Notes: generated by a model not told the origin, from the sequence alone. Positions 12,481-25,201 are shown, counted from the first letter of the stretch. The stretch is DNA of 64,000 bases from Mytilus galloprovincialis (GCF_965363235.1 NC_134841.1:64129078-64193077), one strand, 5' to 3'. A program made the numbers and translations.

Positions 12481-13110
12481 GGTTTTAACAGATACACATA
12501 GAGTTGTGATAGCCTTATACAGTAAGAGGATAAACCAAACATATTAAGTATGGGGATAGACAAAAATAAATTGAATTGAGGTGATATGTATATAGAAGTT
12601 GGTGATAGATAAATGAAGTTAAAATATCATGTTAGGTGATAAATATATAGACTGTGGTGATGGCTATATCATATGAGGTGATGGATATAAAAATTGAGGT
12701 GATAAATAAAAAAAGTGTGGTGATAGATAAAGAAAGTGAGGTAATATATAAAGAATGTGAGGTGATAAATAAAGAAAGTAGGGTTATAGATATGTAAAGT
12801 GTAGTAACAGATGTATAAAGAGAGGTGATTGATATATTATATGTGGTGATAGATAATAGAAAGTGTGGTGATAGATACATAAATTGAGGTCATAAGATAT
12901 ATGAAGTGTAGTTACAAATGTATAAAAAGTGGTATATTGGGTATGGTTATAGATATATGAGGTGATGTAAATTAATGTGTAGTGACAAATTATAAAAAAA
13001 GGTGACAGATTTATAAAGTGTGGTGACAGATATATATAAAGTTAGGTGAAAGTTAGTTGATTGATATATGAAGGGTGGTGATATATATAATATATTGTGT
13101 AATCATACGT
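12480..13110 (+). repeat. Minisatellite block
   Basis: Variants of GAGGTGATAGATAAAGAAAG and GTGTAGTGACAGATGTATAA in irregular tandem order. Confidence 0.8.
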
Positions 13111-13179
13111 TTTTTGATTGAGTAAAGTCTGCCAATTGATATTTTATCGTATGTTTTTCTATGTTGTGATGTTATGCTA

Positions 13180-13512
13180 TTGTTTCAGAAAAAGGGAGAA
13201 GGTTTGGATCCATTAAAACGTTTAATCCCGCTGCAAATGTTTGCACCTGTCCTAAGTCAGGAATCTGATGTACAGTAGTTGTCGTTTGTTTATGTAATAT
13301 ATACGTGTTTCTCGTTTTGTTTATATAGATTAGACCGTTGGTGTTCCGGTTTGAATGGTTTTACACTAGTAATTTTGGGGCCCTTTATAGCTTGTTGTTC
13401 GGTGTGAGCCAAGGCTCCGTGTTGAAGGCCGTACTTTAACCTATAATGGTTTACTTTTTAAATTGTTATTTGGATGGAGAGTTGTCTCATTGGCACTCAC
13501 ACCACATCTTCC
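13180..13512 (+). repeat. Dispersed repeat family B copy, diverged
   Basis: Has the family landmarks GTCCTAAGTCAGGAATC, TTGAAGGCCGTACTTTAACC and GAGTTGTCTCATTGGCACTC, ending ACACCACATCTTCC next to a (TA)n tract. It belongs to the subtype with GTTCGGTGTGAGCCAAGGCT, as do the copies at 27302-27452 and 39786-39905. Confidence 0.8.
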
Positions 13513-16020
13513 TATATCTATATATATATAAAGTGTGGGGACAGATTTATAAAGTGTGGTGACAGATATATTGAATGAGGTGATAGATGTATTTAGTTTG
13601 ATGATAGATATATAAAGTATAGTGATAGATATATAAAATGAGTTGATAGATATATATATAGTGACCTGATGGATATATTAAGTGTGGTGATGGATATGTT
13701 AAGAGTAGTGACAGATATATAAAGTGTGGTGACAGATATAAAATGTGTAGTGACAGATGAATGGTGTAGTGATAAATGAAGAATGGGGTGATAGATGTAT
13801 AAAGTTTAGTGAGAGATAAATATAAAGTGAGGTGATTGATATATAAAGTGAGGTGATAGATATATAAAGTGTGGTGAACGATTTATAAAGTGTGGTGACA
13901 TATATATAAAGTGAGGTGATAGATATATAAGGTGTGGTGATGTATATATAATGTTTGGTGACAGATATAAAAAGTGTGCTGAAATATTTATTAAGTGTGA
14001 AGACAGATATATCAAGTGTGGTGACATATATATAAAGTATGGTGACATATATATAAGGTGTGGTGATAGATATAAAAAGTGTGGTAATAGATAAATAAAG
14101 TGGGGTGACAGATAAATTAATTTGGGTGAAAGATACATAAAGTATGGTGACAGATATATAAGGTGTGGTGACAGATATATAAAGTGTGGTGACAGATAAA
14201 TAAAGTGTGGTGTCAGATATATAAAGTCTGGTGACAGATATATAAGGTGTAGTGATAGATATATAAAGTGAGGTGATAGATATATATATATATATATATA
14301 TAGTAACGTGATAGATATATAGAGTGATTGATATATAAGGTGTGGTGAGTGGTGACAGATATATAAAGTGTGGTGACAGATAAATAAAGTGTGGTGTCAG
14401 ATATATAAAGTCTGGTGACAGATATATAAGGTGTAGTGATAGATATATAAAGTGAGGTGATAGATATATATATATATATATATAGTAACGTGATAGATAT
14501 ATAGAGTGATTGATATATAAGGTGTGGTGACAGATATATAAAGTGTGGTGATAGATATTTAAAGTCCGGTGACAGATATATAAGGTGTGGTAAAAGATAT
14601 TTAAAATGTATGGATAGATATATATAGTAACGTGATGGATATATAAAGTCTGGTGATGGATATATAAAGTCTGGTGATGAATATGTTAAGGGTGGTGACA
14701 GATATATAAAGTATGTGACAAATATATTAAGTATGGTGACAGATATATAAAGTATGGTGACAGATATATATAGTGAGGTGATTGATATATAAAGTGTGAT
14801 GATGGAAATATATATTGAGGTTATTGATATATAAAGTGTGAAGATGGATATGTTTAGTGTATTGACAGAAATATGAAGTGTGGTGACAGATATATTAAGT
14901 ATGGTGACAGATATATATAGTGAGGTGATGGATATATAAAGTGTAATGACAGATATATAAAGTATAGTGACAGATATATTTAATCTGGTGACAGATATAT
15001 AAAGTATGGTGACAGATATATAGTGAAGTGGTAGATATATAAATTGTGGGGATAGATATAAAGTCTGGTGACAGAAATATAAAGAGAAGTGATAGATATA
15101 TATATATTGCGGTGATGGATATATAAAGTGTGGTGATGGATATGTTAAGTGTAATGACAGATATATATAGTGAGGTGACATATATATAAAGTATGGTGAC
15201 AGATATATATAGTGAGGTGATTGATATATAAAGTGATCAGGTGATAGATATATATAGTGAGTGAGTGAGGTGATTGATATATATAAAGTGTGATAATGGA
15301 TATGTTAAGTGTTTTGACAGAAATATTAAGTCTGGTGACAGATATATAAAGTATGGTGACAGATATATATAGTGAGGTGATGGATAAATAAAGTGTTATG
15401 ACAGATATATAAAGTATAGTGACAGATATATAAAATATGGTGACATATATATATAAAGTATGGTGACAGATATATAAAGTGTGTTGAATGATATATAAAG
15501 TGTAAAGTGTAATGACAGATATATAAAGTATAGTGACAGATATATATAGTGAGGTGATGGATATATAAAGTGTAATGACATATATATAAAGTATTGTGAC
15601 AGATATTTAAAGTATGGTGACAGATATATAAAGTATGGTGACAAATATATAGTGGGTTGATGGATATGTAAAGTGTGGGGATAGATATATAGTCTGGTGA
15701 CAGATATATAAAGAGTAGTGATAGAATGGTGATAGAGATATACAGTGTTGAACAAAGTGGTGATTAATACAGAATGGTGATGATTAAATAGTGTGTTGAT
15801 AGATTAATAGAGTGGTGATAAATATACAGAGTGGTGTTATATATATTCAGTGTGGAGATTTTAATATATTGGTGATATAGAGTGTAGTGATAAATAAAGT
15901 GAGGTGATAGATATTTATATTGGTGATACATATAAAAACAGAAGGATGATAGATATATACACTGGTGATAGATGTTTGCAATGGTGATATATATATACAA
16001 TTGGTAATATATGTTTACAT
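13513..16020 (+). repeat. Large minisatellite block, 18-21-bp units
   Basis: More than 100 variants of GTGTGGTGACAGATATATAA with longer local duplications. For example, a stretch near 14190-14350 is repeated almost exactly near 14370-14520, including the (TA)n tract and AGTAACGTGATAGATATATA. The 322-, 119- and 110-codon minus-strand frames are repeat translations with no fold signature. Confidence 0.9.
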
Positions 16021-17570
16021 TGGTGATAAAAAATAAATATTTTTTTTATTATGAAGATTTTTTCAACTCGTTTTATGGCATTCCCGACCTGATGATTATT
16101 TTCATTTAATCTAGGTGTGTTTAGTTTTATCTTAGTTGTTCATTGGTCAATATTTGATTATGACGTCAAATTTTCAGGCTTTTGAAATTCCCATTGTGAC
16201 GACATGAAGACAGAAAAACAGATTTCACCACCTAATCTCTTGCAATACCATATTTATCCACTCTTGACAGTGTCAAAATTAATTGATTTTGATATCACCT
16301 AAAGGAATGTGTACATTTTTATAGTCATGCACCCAAAACTACTGTTATAAACGTCATTTGCCAATTTTTTTTACGGTTATTTGTGATTTCCAGATTTCCC
16401 AGGGATTACAAGTATCACCCTCATACATGACCAGGGGTAGGAGGGGTCCTGATCCCTTAAACATGAAATCCCGATTTTTAAATAAATTTAAATTCTGACA
16501 TCCAGAAATTCAAAAATAGAATTCCTGTATCTCATTATAGATCCCAAAATCCTGAGCCTAAAAACACCAGATCCTGGAGTCCCGATAAAGGTCCTCTCCC
16601 CCCATATACATGCATGATCCATATCCATCTTTTTAAAACTTCATGGACGCCGCAAGAAATCATTTGGTCACCTCCTATGAACACTGACATGATAATTACA
16701 CATGAAAAGTATTTATTGTCGGACTCTTTTGAACCAGATCACATTTTGTAGTTTGAAAAGGAAAAGGAAAAGGGGGGGGGGGTGGGGGGTGAAGCCTCCT
16801 TTCCTAGTTAAAATGTTATTTTGCATTTTGAGTTGATCATGTATGTTTTCATTGTTACAATGCATTATTTTTCAAACCTTTCACATGTTTTTGTTATGTG
16901 TGCTCTTAAGGACTCGAAAGAGAGCCACTTCAGCAAATGAGCACGACGTGTATTTTCTTTCGCAGATGTAAATAAAAGCGTACAAATTTATCTCCACATA
17001 GGAGATTTTTTTTCAAAAAGTGAAAGTAGAAATAACCGGATCCGCCCAATTCCGGCCGCGCATGCGCACAAATGCGAGGTTACAGTCCGGGTTACAATAT
17101 CTATAACCTTGTATATTATATACCTCGCCAGAAAGCACATACCAGAAAGTAGTACATATTTAACACAAAATAGTTCCTACGCATGGACATAACTTTCAAA
17201 ATATTTAGAATATTTTATTAATTTTGGTATCAAATGAAAGCTGCATGACTGGTGATCATTGTAGAACAATTTTTGACTGATAAATTTGAATAATAAAAAA
17301 ATGGCATGAAATTTAAAAAGGAGGGTACATTTTGCCTTTTTGTCAGATCGGAAGTACCTGTTTTGGTACATCCGAAGTTCAGGGAACCAGTTCTTTCTTA
17401 TATGCCATGTAAGGTATGCTGATTTTTTCAGTACAGGACACCAGAAGGTGTTGCTTTGACATGCAATGATTGTCACTTTATTTGAACTTAAGATAAAAGA
17501 GCTGTGACCACTCGAAATTGAGGAATTTAACATAGAAAGCAATGGGGCCATTAATTAGTGGTGTACTTCC
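16021..17570. other. Non-coding spacer
   Basis: A poly-G tract (GGGGGGGGGGTGGGGGGTG) lies at about 16774. A GC-rich patch near 17050 (CAATTCCGGCCGCGCATGCG) stands out from the AT-rich background. A segment at 16430-16610 has loosely complementary ends (GGGGTAGGAGGGGTCC, GGTCCTCTCCCCCC) and may be a worn MITE. The 124-codon minus-strand frame at 17177-17551 has no recognisable motif and ends at the tandem array. Confidence 0.4.
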
Positions 17571-18077
17571 TCTAGGTATATAATTTGTCTTAAATTATGG
17601 AGTTATTTCCCTTATCACAATCTAGATAGATAATTTGTCTTAAATTATGGAGTTATTTCCCTTGTCACAATCTACATAGATAATTTGTCTTAAATTATGG
17701 AGTTATTTCCCTTGTCACAATCTACATAGATAATTTGTCTTGAATTATGGAGTTATTTCCCTTGTCACAATCTACATAGATAATTTGTCTTGAATTATGG
17801 AGTTATTTCCCTTGTCACAATCTACATAGATAATTTGTCTTAAATTATGGAGTTATTTCCCTTGTCACAATCTACATAGATAATTTATCTCAAATTATGG
17901 AGTTATTTCCCTTGTCACAATCTACATAGATGATTTGTCCTAAATTATGGAGTTATTTCCCTTGTCACAATCTACATAGATAATTTATCTTAAATTATGG
18001 AGTTATTTCCCTTGTCACAATCTACATAGATAATTTGTCTTGAATTATGGAGTTATTTCCCTTGTCACAATCTAGAA
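17571..18077 (+). repeat. 50-bp tandem repeat, ten units
   Basis: Unit: TAATTTGTCTTAAATTATGG, then AGTTATTTCCCTTGTCACAA, then TCTACATAGA. The spacing is a strict 50 bp and units differ by only one to four substitutions, so the array is young or homogenised. There is no variable spacer between units. Confidence 0.95.
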
Positions 18078-18335
18078 GGATAATGATAGATTTATTTCAT
18101 GATTTCATGGTCAATACAGTTGTATCTTGATATCATTATGACATAACTATTTGGCAAGAGATATTTGCTAAGGAATATATGGGAATTAATCTCTCTATCT
18201 GTGGTTCACATTTAACCTAGAAATCAGCAAAAAAATAGTATTCCATGAATGATGATTAATCCACAGTATACAAATCAAAACCAATGTCATGATCAAACTA
18301 TTCAAATTGAAAACAATGTCATGAACAAAGTAATT

Positions 18336-18492
18336 AGGGGCCTGATGGGTTATTTTCGTTCATCCTGATTGGTGCATTTTCGCTCTCATGATCCGTTTTT
18401 CTACAAATTGTTATTGTTTTTTATGTTTTCTGGATCCGTGATCATGAAAATTTATTTTCTGTGAATTGTGATGAGACCCCCATCAGACCCCT
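18336..18492. mobile_element. Small MITE with 14-bp inverted ends
   Basis: A 157-bp segment begins AGGGGCCTGATGGG and ends CCCATCAGACCCCT, a 14-bp terminal inverted repeat with one mismatch. It is flanked by AAGTAATT (18328-18335) and CAGTAATT (18493-18500), an 8-bp duplication with one difference. The 8-bp duplication suggests the hAT superfamily. No coding sequence inside. Confidence 0.7.
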
Positions 18493-18500
18493 CAGTAATT

Positions 18501-19563
18501 GGGTAAGGGCAAATTTTTGTAAGAAGCTTCCCTGTTCTTTCTTCCCTCCAGTCCTAATGATCTATTTTAAGTCATATGAGAAGTACTTTGCAAAATATCC
18601 CAAGGTTATTGTACATGCACTGTAAGAATCAGTACCTTCAGATAGTTATAACAAATATATGAGAACAACATTTATTAATCGGTAGTAATTTAAAACCTGC
18701 ATACATAAATGATTCAATTTAAATAGAAAATGTATACAAAAATGATATAATATGCATAATAAAAGAAACAGACCACTGCAAATTACAAAAACACAACAAA
18801 TAAATGGAAGCAAGTATATACATATATAATTTCACTGATTTTACATGCACTTTACAGAATGTGCATGGAAAAATTAATTCAAAAAAGAAATCTTGTAGTC
18901 TTTGAAAAGGTCAATTATAACTAATGATGCCACTTTTAATGTTGAATTTTTTGTGTGTGTTAAATTCCTTGCAATTGAGACATATAAGAAAAGAAAATAT
19001 ATACAGAAAAGGATTATATGTTTGAAAGAAAAGACAGCCTCTTGCTAACACAAAAGTGAGATTTCCCCCAAAAAGTAAGTTGTCATTAATTAAAACTCAT
19101 TTTTACATAAAGAAAAATATAATTTCCAAACGATGTTAGTACTGATACACATAATACTTACTAAAAGTTTGCTAAAATGATAAAAAGCTTTATTTTGTAC
19201 ACATGAAATCCATATGTCACAAAATGCTACCATGCAACTAACACACACACATACAAATATACACACATGTAAACATAACAAATCAATTGTACAAATGCTA
19301 TGCCATCAGCAGAGTTGTATCACACACAGTGTATGTTTACATGCCCTCCATTACAGGCCCTAAACATTGAAATAAAGGATGCAAAGATAAGCACAGATAA
19401 ACAGATACATTTTTACCATCAAATGTCCCATGCATACTAACATGCTATGAACAATTGAAAATTAAAAAAAAAAACAATTATATCAAAACATTTTTTTTCA
19501 CAATTCATCCTAATACATGATTTTTTTGACTCTCAAAAGACATTTACATATTTTATATAAATT
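18501..19563 (-). other. Region downstream of the three-exon gene, probable 3' UTR and flank
   Basis: AT-rich, no arrays. On the minus strand a candidate AATAAA signal lies at 19189-19194, about 370 nt beyond the stop codon of the gene at 19564. Whether it is used cannot be told from sequence. The 63-codon frame here looks random. Confidence 0.35.
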
Positions 19564-22500
19564 TTATATACTCTTGTTTTTACTGCTAGAGTCATTTTCT
19601 CTCGATGACTCCACTGAACAGTTGAGTAGTATACTATCCTCTAAAGAGAGGGAGGCCCATGGTGAGCCACATGGTGTAATGTCTAAATCTGAAAGTGAAT
19701 CATGGACACTCGGTGTAGAATCCCAAGATGATCTGCTGATGTCATTGTATTCTGTAATTATTTCATGCGTTTTCGATCTAAAAAGATTAAAAATTCCATA
19801 TTACATTTAAATAGCTAAGAATTTTACATGTTATGTTAAACTTAAATTAAAATTCCATTGATATGCATGAAATATTTGCATCACTTGACACATTTTAATA
19901 CCTGACATTGCATCAGATAGCTGATCACTTAGTTTAAACTTAGTTATGTACACTACATCAGACATTTCCCCACCTGACATTGCATCAAACATCTCATCAC
20001 TTGACACTTAATCAGACATCTTATCACTTGACACTGCATCAGACAACTCATTTTCTGACACTGTATGAAATATCTCATCACTTGACACTACATCAGACAT
20101 TTTACTACCTGACACTGAGTTAGACATCTCACCACCTAACAATGCATCAGATATCCCAACTCATGACACAACATCAGACATCTCATCCTTGGACATGTTT
20201 TAATATCTAACATTGCATCAGTTATCTAATCACTTGACACTGCATTATACATCTTATCACCTGACACTTCATCAGACAAACCACCACCACACAACATCGG
20301 TTATAACATCACTTCACACTAAATTATACCATACACCACCTTGCAATGCTTAGACATCTCATTACTTGATAAACAAATTAGACATCGCATCAATTGACGC
20401 TACATCCGAAGTCTTATTACTTGACACTACAACAAACATACCACCGATCACTTGACACTTTATCAGACGTCTAATCACTTGACACTGCATCAGACATTCC
20501 ACCACCTGACATCATACATTTCATCACTTGACAGTATATCGGACATCATGACACGTGACACTATATCATACATTTCACTACCAGAGACCCCATCTCACAT
20601 CGAATCACCTGACACTACATCAGACATCCCAACACCTGACACAACATTATACATCTCATCACTTGAGATAACATTCGACATCCTACGACTTGAGACTTCA
20701 TCAGAATTTTCACTATCCGAGATAATATTGGACATCTTGTCACCTGTGACCACATCATGCAGACATCTGACAAGACCACTACAAATAACATCTCTGTTCC
20801 GATAATTTGAGATATTAACACAAATCTCACAATCTGGTCCGTAATTATGATGGTCGAATCTGATTTTAACCATCTGAATCTCTGAAATGATATTGTAATG
20901 ATATGAGCCGGATAACAGCAGAAACGTAACAAGCTGAGACCACATCCGAAATATATCTCAACATATCTCAGTTTAAGTACCACATAAGAAAATAATTTTA
21001 CTGAATTGAAAAACACCATTCGTTTTTTCATAAGTATTCAATTACAAGTCTTAACTTATTTACCTCTTTATTGGAATACATGGAGGAGACGAACTTGCAG
21101 ACGCCGTTGGTGTAGTTGATCCATCTGATGAAACACATTTTCCTTGCCTCCAGATGCTGTTGTCCTAAAAAAAAAAACCACCAGAAATTGCACCTTTAAT
21201 ACAATTTGTTCTGTAAAATCGGACACTGATTAAAATAAAAGCTCCATAATGAACTGCGGACTACCGAATGTCGAAGAGAAATGTCGTCAATCGGTAACTG
21301 TACACGTATATTGTAGAGAATGCACTGTAAGCAACCGACACCTCATTTAAAATCTTTAATGGAATTAGTATAGAAAAGATTTGCAAGGTACACGATTTCG
21401 TACAGAAAAGTGCCATGTTCAGTGGCGGATACAGAGGGGGCGTAGAGGGCGTACGCCCCCCCCCCCTTTTTGCTTGGACTTTTTTATTTTTTTTTTATTT
21501 GTAAAAATGATTAATCAGACTAAGACTTCGTCGTATTGTAAATTTCATCGATAGCCCGGTGTAGATCTTGTTTACAACACACAAAAAAATGTGAGGTTAT
21601 ATAAATTAAACAAACGAGAATTGTCCATGTCCATTTTTTTTACTGAAAACTCCCACATCAAATATATTAGTACATAGCTTTTGATCTATCCAATCATTTT
21701 ATGATAGACATTTAATGGGGAGAATACGGCATCAAAAATGTCCGATCCTTACACTTTACAGCAACTATGAAATATACATGCCCAAATTTACAGTGGCGTA
21801 GCTGGGACATTTTTACGTGTACGCCCGAACCTTGGCGAGGGGTCTGAGGGGGTGCCAACCGCTCAATGTCAAAGCACCTGCTGGTAGTGGGTTCGAGGGG
21901 ATGAAGCCCCCAAAATCTATGGAGTTATCGAGAATGAGATACAATTCCTGTTAGTAAAAATTCATTAAGAGCAACATACTTTTGAATCTAAGTGGTTTAT
22001 TTTTTATGTTTAATTTTTAAATATGTTTAACTTATTCATTGTGTTAAACTAGAAGCTAATGTTCATTGGTTTTAGAGAAAACGTCCAAACCAATATTACT
22101 TTCAAATATATTTCAAGAGAGCAGTGAGTGAGCATACAATCGACAAAAGCACCTTTTAATGAACATGAACAAAATATTTTAGGTGCAATATAAAAATTAT
22201 CTTGAACACCTTCCCACTAAAAGTGAATCAATTTATCAGTCAGTCCTTCAAAAGGATTAAACAATCTATGAAAGTTTATAAATTGATCTGGTAAAACAAT
22301 TAATTGCGTAAAGAAAAGTCCGGTTTTCAGTAAAGAACAGAAAAATGAACGAAAATAAATGCTTTCAAAATTTTGCTTTAGACATTAATCATAAAAAAAG
22401 CTTCTTCCAAATTTTCATAAAATTCGATAAAGGTTTGACAAACTGTGACCACTTATTAATAAAACTGCAGAAAGAAATACCTTTTATCCGTAAAATGCGG

Positions 22501-25144
22501 GACAATTGAACATATAATTGCATTATTATATTGCTCTGGATACTCTTGATCATAAACATTTTTTGCCAATTTTCGTAAAATTTCACGGAGAGTCATTCAA
22601 AAAACTTTATTCACATTCGGAACCTAAAAATTGACGCCGACGACGCTATTTCTCGCTATTGCGACATAAATCACAGGCTCGACAAAAATGCAAACCGCAT
22701 ATCGAATCTCAGCAGATCATAAATTACTTTGAATAGTAAGAAAAGTACGCAGAATTCACAGTAGATTTAGACTTTTACAGAAATTTGGAACAAATATATA
22801 ATATGATCTACTTGATTAAAGTAAAGTTAGTCCCTTTTTAATTATAATTACAATCCATTGAAGAAAGAAGCACAAGGCTGATGAGCAATCAGATTTTTCT
22901 TATTCTACTATTATTTTTTTTCGATTTTCAAAATCCAAGTGTACGCCCGGGCGTTTTGACGTAAACGTAGCTACGCGCATGCATTAGGAACCGTGTGAAA
23001 AGTTCATTGTACACTTATTTTATGTTTTTTAGCCTAAAAAAGGTCCCAAAAAAATTTCGCCTCGTTCCGCTCGACATAATTTATAATTTACTTCGCCCCC
23101 CTTTCCAAAATCCTGGATCCGCCCCTGATTATGTTTAACAACCAATGCGATGAATGTTTGTTATGTGGCCTGTTGCGAGGCAATATTTCTGTCCATATGC
23201 AGCACGCCATTATTTTGCTGTTGCAATCTCAATGCTTTATGATCAATGCAGTTGCAATCTTAATGCATTATGATCAATGCAGTTGCATTCCAATGCTTTA
23301 TGATTAAGTCTTTTTAATTTCGTAGACTGCTCAGAATTAAGCGGAATTGGAGTGTTTTGATAAGTCACAACATTATCATATTTATTGTGCAGTTGGACAA
23401 ACTTTTTTTGTCTTTCAAAGAATGACATAAATCAAAGAAAAACGTATTCAAATGCAGAAAAAGAAAAAGGGAAATACGAAAATTCATTTCACTATCCTGT
23501 AACACCAGTACTCCCGCCCCCCTTACCCCATTCTCCCATTCCACAACCTCCTTTATGGAATATCTGCTGTGTTACTCTTGACCATGGATAGGTTAGACAT
23601 GTCGATCTCGCTTTTGTTCTTTCCTAATTTATATTTTGGAAAAGAAACTGTCTCGAAACACCCGAATTCACTCAGGATTTTGGTCGGACTTGTGTTGGTT
23701 AAAATTTGATCTTTCAATAGAGCAGTGTTTTGTGGACTGTTGTTTGTCTTTTCTTCATTTTTTAGTTTGGCCATGGTTTTATGAAAACAAGAAAATGTGA
23801 AATGATTGCAATGGGAAAACTTTCCATAACGGAGACTAAATGACAAGAAATTAACCGCTATAAGTCAACGTACATGGCCTTCAACAATGAGCAAAACCCG
23901 TACCGCAATGGCAGATATAAAAGGTCCCAAAATGACAAATGTAAAAGATATACATGCATGTAGAAAATACTGAACGAAAAAAAAATCTGATGTATGTAGC
24001 AACAAACGAAAACCACTGAATTACAGCCCCCTGACTTAGGACTTGTCTGTACTTCTTTTACTAGTTGTTTGAATCCCCCATCGATATTTTCTCCTCCTTT
24101 TTAAAGATAGTAAAAGTTATAAACAAAAATGTAACTTGTATATGCAGTGTATAAAGTAGTAGTGGATTCAAGTGGCCGAGGAGTTGGCGTAGAAGTCTAT
24201 CCCCCTTTGATTAAAAAATATTTTTTTTTGCATGGACCGTTCATAAATATTTCTTCTCGCTCCACTCCGCAGTTTATACACCGTTTTATTGAGTTAAAGT
24301 ACCCTTTAACAAAAATCATGGATACGCTCCTGTACTCTTATTATGAGGTGAAATTGAGAATGGAAACGAGGACTGTGACAAGAGACAACAAACCGACCCG
24401 TGAAAGAACAGAAAACATCAATAGGTCTTCGAAGTCCGATTCCAAAGTTAAATAAGTTAACCGTCAGAAAAAAACTTAGAAAAAATGACATCGATGTATA
24501 TATTAAATTAACAAAGTAAATACCTCACTATTCCATGCTAAGTTAGTAATGGTATTGGTGCCCGTGTATTCGGCATCTGAAAAGTTAGAACCACCGCCAT
24601 TACTATCACCATTTGTACTATGCCAAGACGAATTTTCTGATTGTGGAACCGTTCTGAAACTATGACTCATTTGTATAAAATGTCTTAGTTTGTATTCCAC
24701 CGAATCATTGAAGCGGACAATTTGTTGTTTTCCACTTGACGGAGATACCAGTCTTCGTTTATTTTTACGCCTGAACATCTCCGGACCATGAGCATTTTCT
24801 TCTACGTTTCGTATACAACTTTTAATTGGTTTAGTCAGCGTATCTTTTGGATAATCCATCTCCAGAAATGACTTTAAAAATGATACAGACTTGCGATTGT
24901 TTGTCCCATTACAGCTGTCGTGTGAATCATTTCGTTCAACGATTGCTTCAAATGGTTTGTCTGTAGTGTCTAAACCTTCGTCTGGCTCATTTTTGTTAGT
25001 TGACTTGTGAAGCCATTTACGAGAATCTTTTTTGAATCGTCTACCATTTGATATGATTGGATACTTTTCACATGGCAATTCCTCACTTTTTTCTTCTTTT
25101 ATTGTTTTACATCCAACATTATCAAGATTCGAGAATTTAAACAT
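19564..25144 (-). CDS. Three-exon gene, uncharacterised 311-residue protein
   Basis: Function unknown; I do not recognise the family. Three minus-strand exons join in one frame: 25144-24524, 21164-21064 and 19777-19564 (stop TAA). Both introns are GT-AG: after codon-complete GAG, and after AG of a split arginine codon. The spliced frame gives about 311 residues. The ATG at 25144 is the first in-frame ATG after an upstream in-frame stop and has G at -3; a 9-codon upstream ORF (25224-25198) precedes it. The protein is hydrophilic and Ser-rich, with no signal peptide or membrane segment. Visible motifs are KSVSF at about residue 85 (fits the PP1-docking pattern K-x-V-x-F), a basic patch RRKNKRR near 125, and QQIVRFNDSV near 140, a second weaker PP1-like motif. 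The C-terminus is acidic and Ser-rich. An intracellular PP1-binding role is inference only. A further 5' exon cannot be excluded. Confidence 0.75.
19895..20790 (-). repeat. 27-bp minisatellite inside intron 2
   Basis: About 30 diverged units of the type CATCACTTGACACTACATCA plus GACATCT, with 27-bp spacing best seen at 19980-20190. It lies within the second intron of the three-exon gene (19778-21063). Because 27 is a multiple of three, long frames open on both strands (117-138 codons); they are intronic artefacts. Confidence 0.8.
21420..23127. mobile_element. hAT-like non-autonomous element in intron 1
   Basis: Ends are CAGTGGCGGATACAG (21420-21434) and CTGGATCCGCCCCTG (23113-23127), a 15-bp terminal inverted repeat with two mismatches and the CAG..CTG termini usual for hAT elements. 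Flanks GCCATGTT and ATTATGTT are a weak 8-bp duplication (5 of 8). GC-rich ends (GGCGTACGCCCCCCCC; CTTCGCCCCC) surround AT-rich filler. No transposase remains. It lies in intron 1 of the three-exon gene and holds a second element (21791-22981). Confidence 0.65.
21791..22981. mobile_element. Second element nested in the hAT-like element
   Basis: Starts CAGTGGCGTAGCTGGG with TTTACGTGTACGCCCG just inside. The right side has GTGTACGCCCGGGCG, then TGACGTAAACGTAGCTACGC. The ends match imperfectly as inverted repeats over CGTAGCT and ACGT. No coding frame of note. Target duplication not resolved. Confidence 0.5.
23798..24080 (-). repeat. Dispersed repeat family B, diverged minus-strand copy
   Basis: On the minus strand it has the family landmarks in order: CAAGTCAGG-type motif (about 24030), GGTTTTGCTCATTGTTGAAG, and ATTGCAATCATTTC. 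It is heavily diverged. It overlaps the 97-codon frame at 23553-23846, which is therefore not a gene. It lies in intron 1 of the three-exon gene. Confidence 0.6.
24341..24452 (-). repeat. Dispersed repeat family A, 3' fragment
   Basis: The minus-strand copy keeps only the 3' third (about 110 bp): TTGTTGTCTCTTGTCACAGT and a downstream CCATTCTCAATTTC. It lies 72 bp from exon 1 of the three-exon gene, inside intron 1. Confidence 0.6.
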
Positions 25145-25201
25145 TACCGCTCTGCATCTTTGCCAGTGTAACGTTACGTTCAGAATGGCTTGAGTTGTCA
25201 A

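Noticed and set aside
14213..15181. A 322-codon minus-strand frame
   Set aside because: A repeat peptide of Ile/Tyr/Ser/Pro from 18-21-bp units with no domain or splice support.
17571..18077. Regular spacing suggestive of a CRISPR array
   Set aside because: Units abut directly with no unique spacers, and the DNA is eukaryotic.
20452..21031. Frames of 116-138 codons within 19.9-21.0 kb
   Set aside because: They lie in intron 2 of the three-exon gene and translate a 27-bp minisatellite on both strands.
23553..23846. A 97-codon minus-strand frame
   Set aside because: It overlaps a recognisable dispersed repeat (family B and its neighbour) and has no homology I can name.
24147..24455. A 102-codon plus-strand frame next to exon 1
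   Set aside because: Its second half is a reversed family A repeat. No splice logic.
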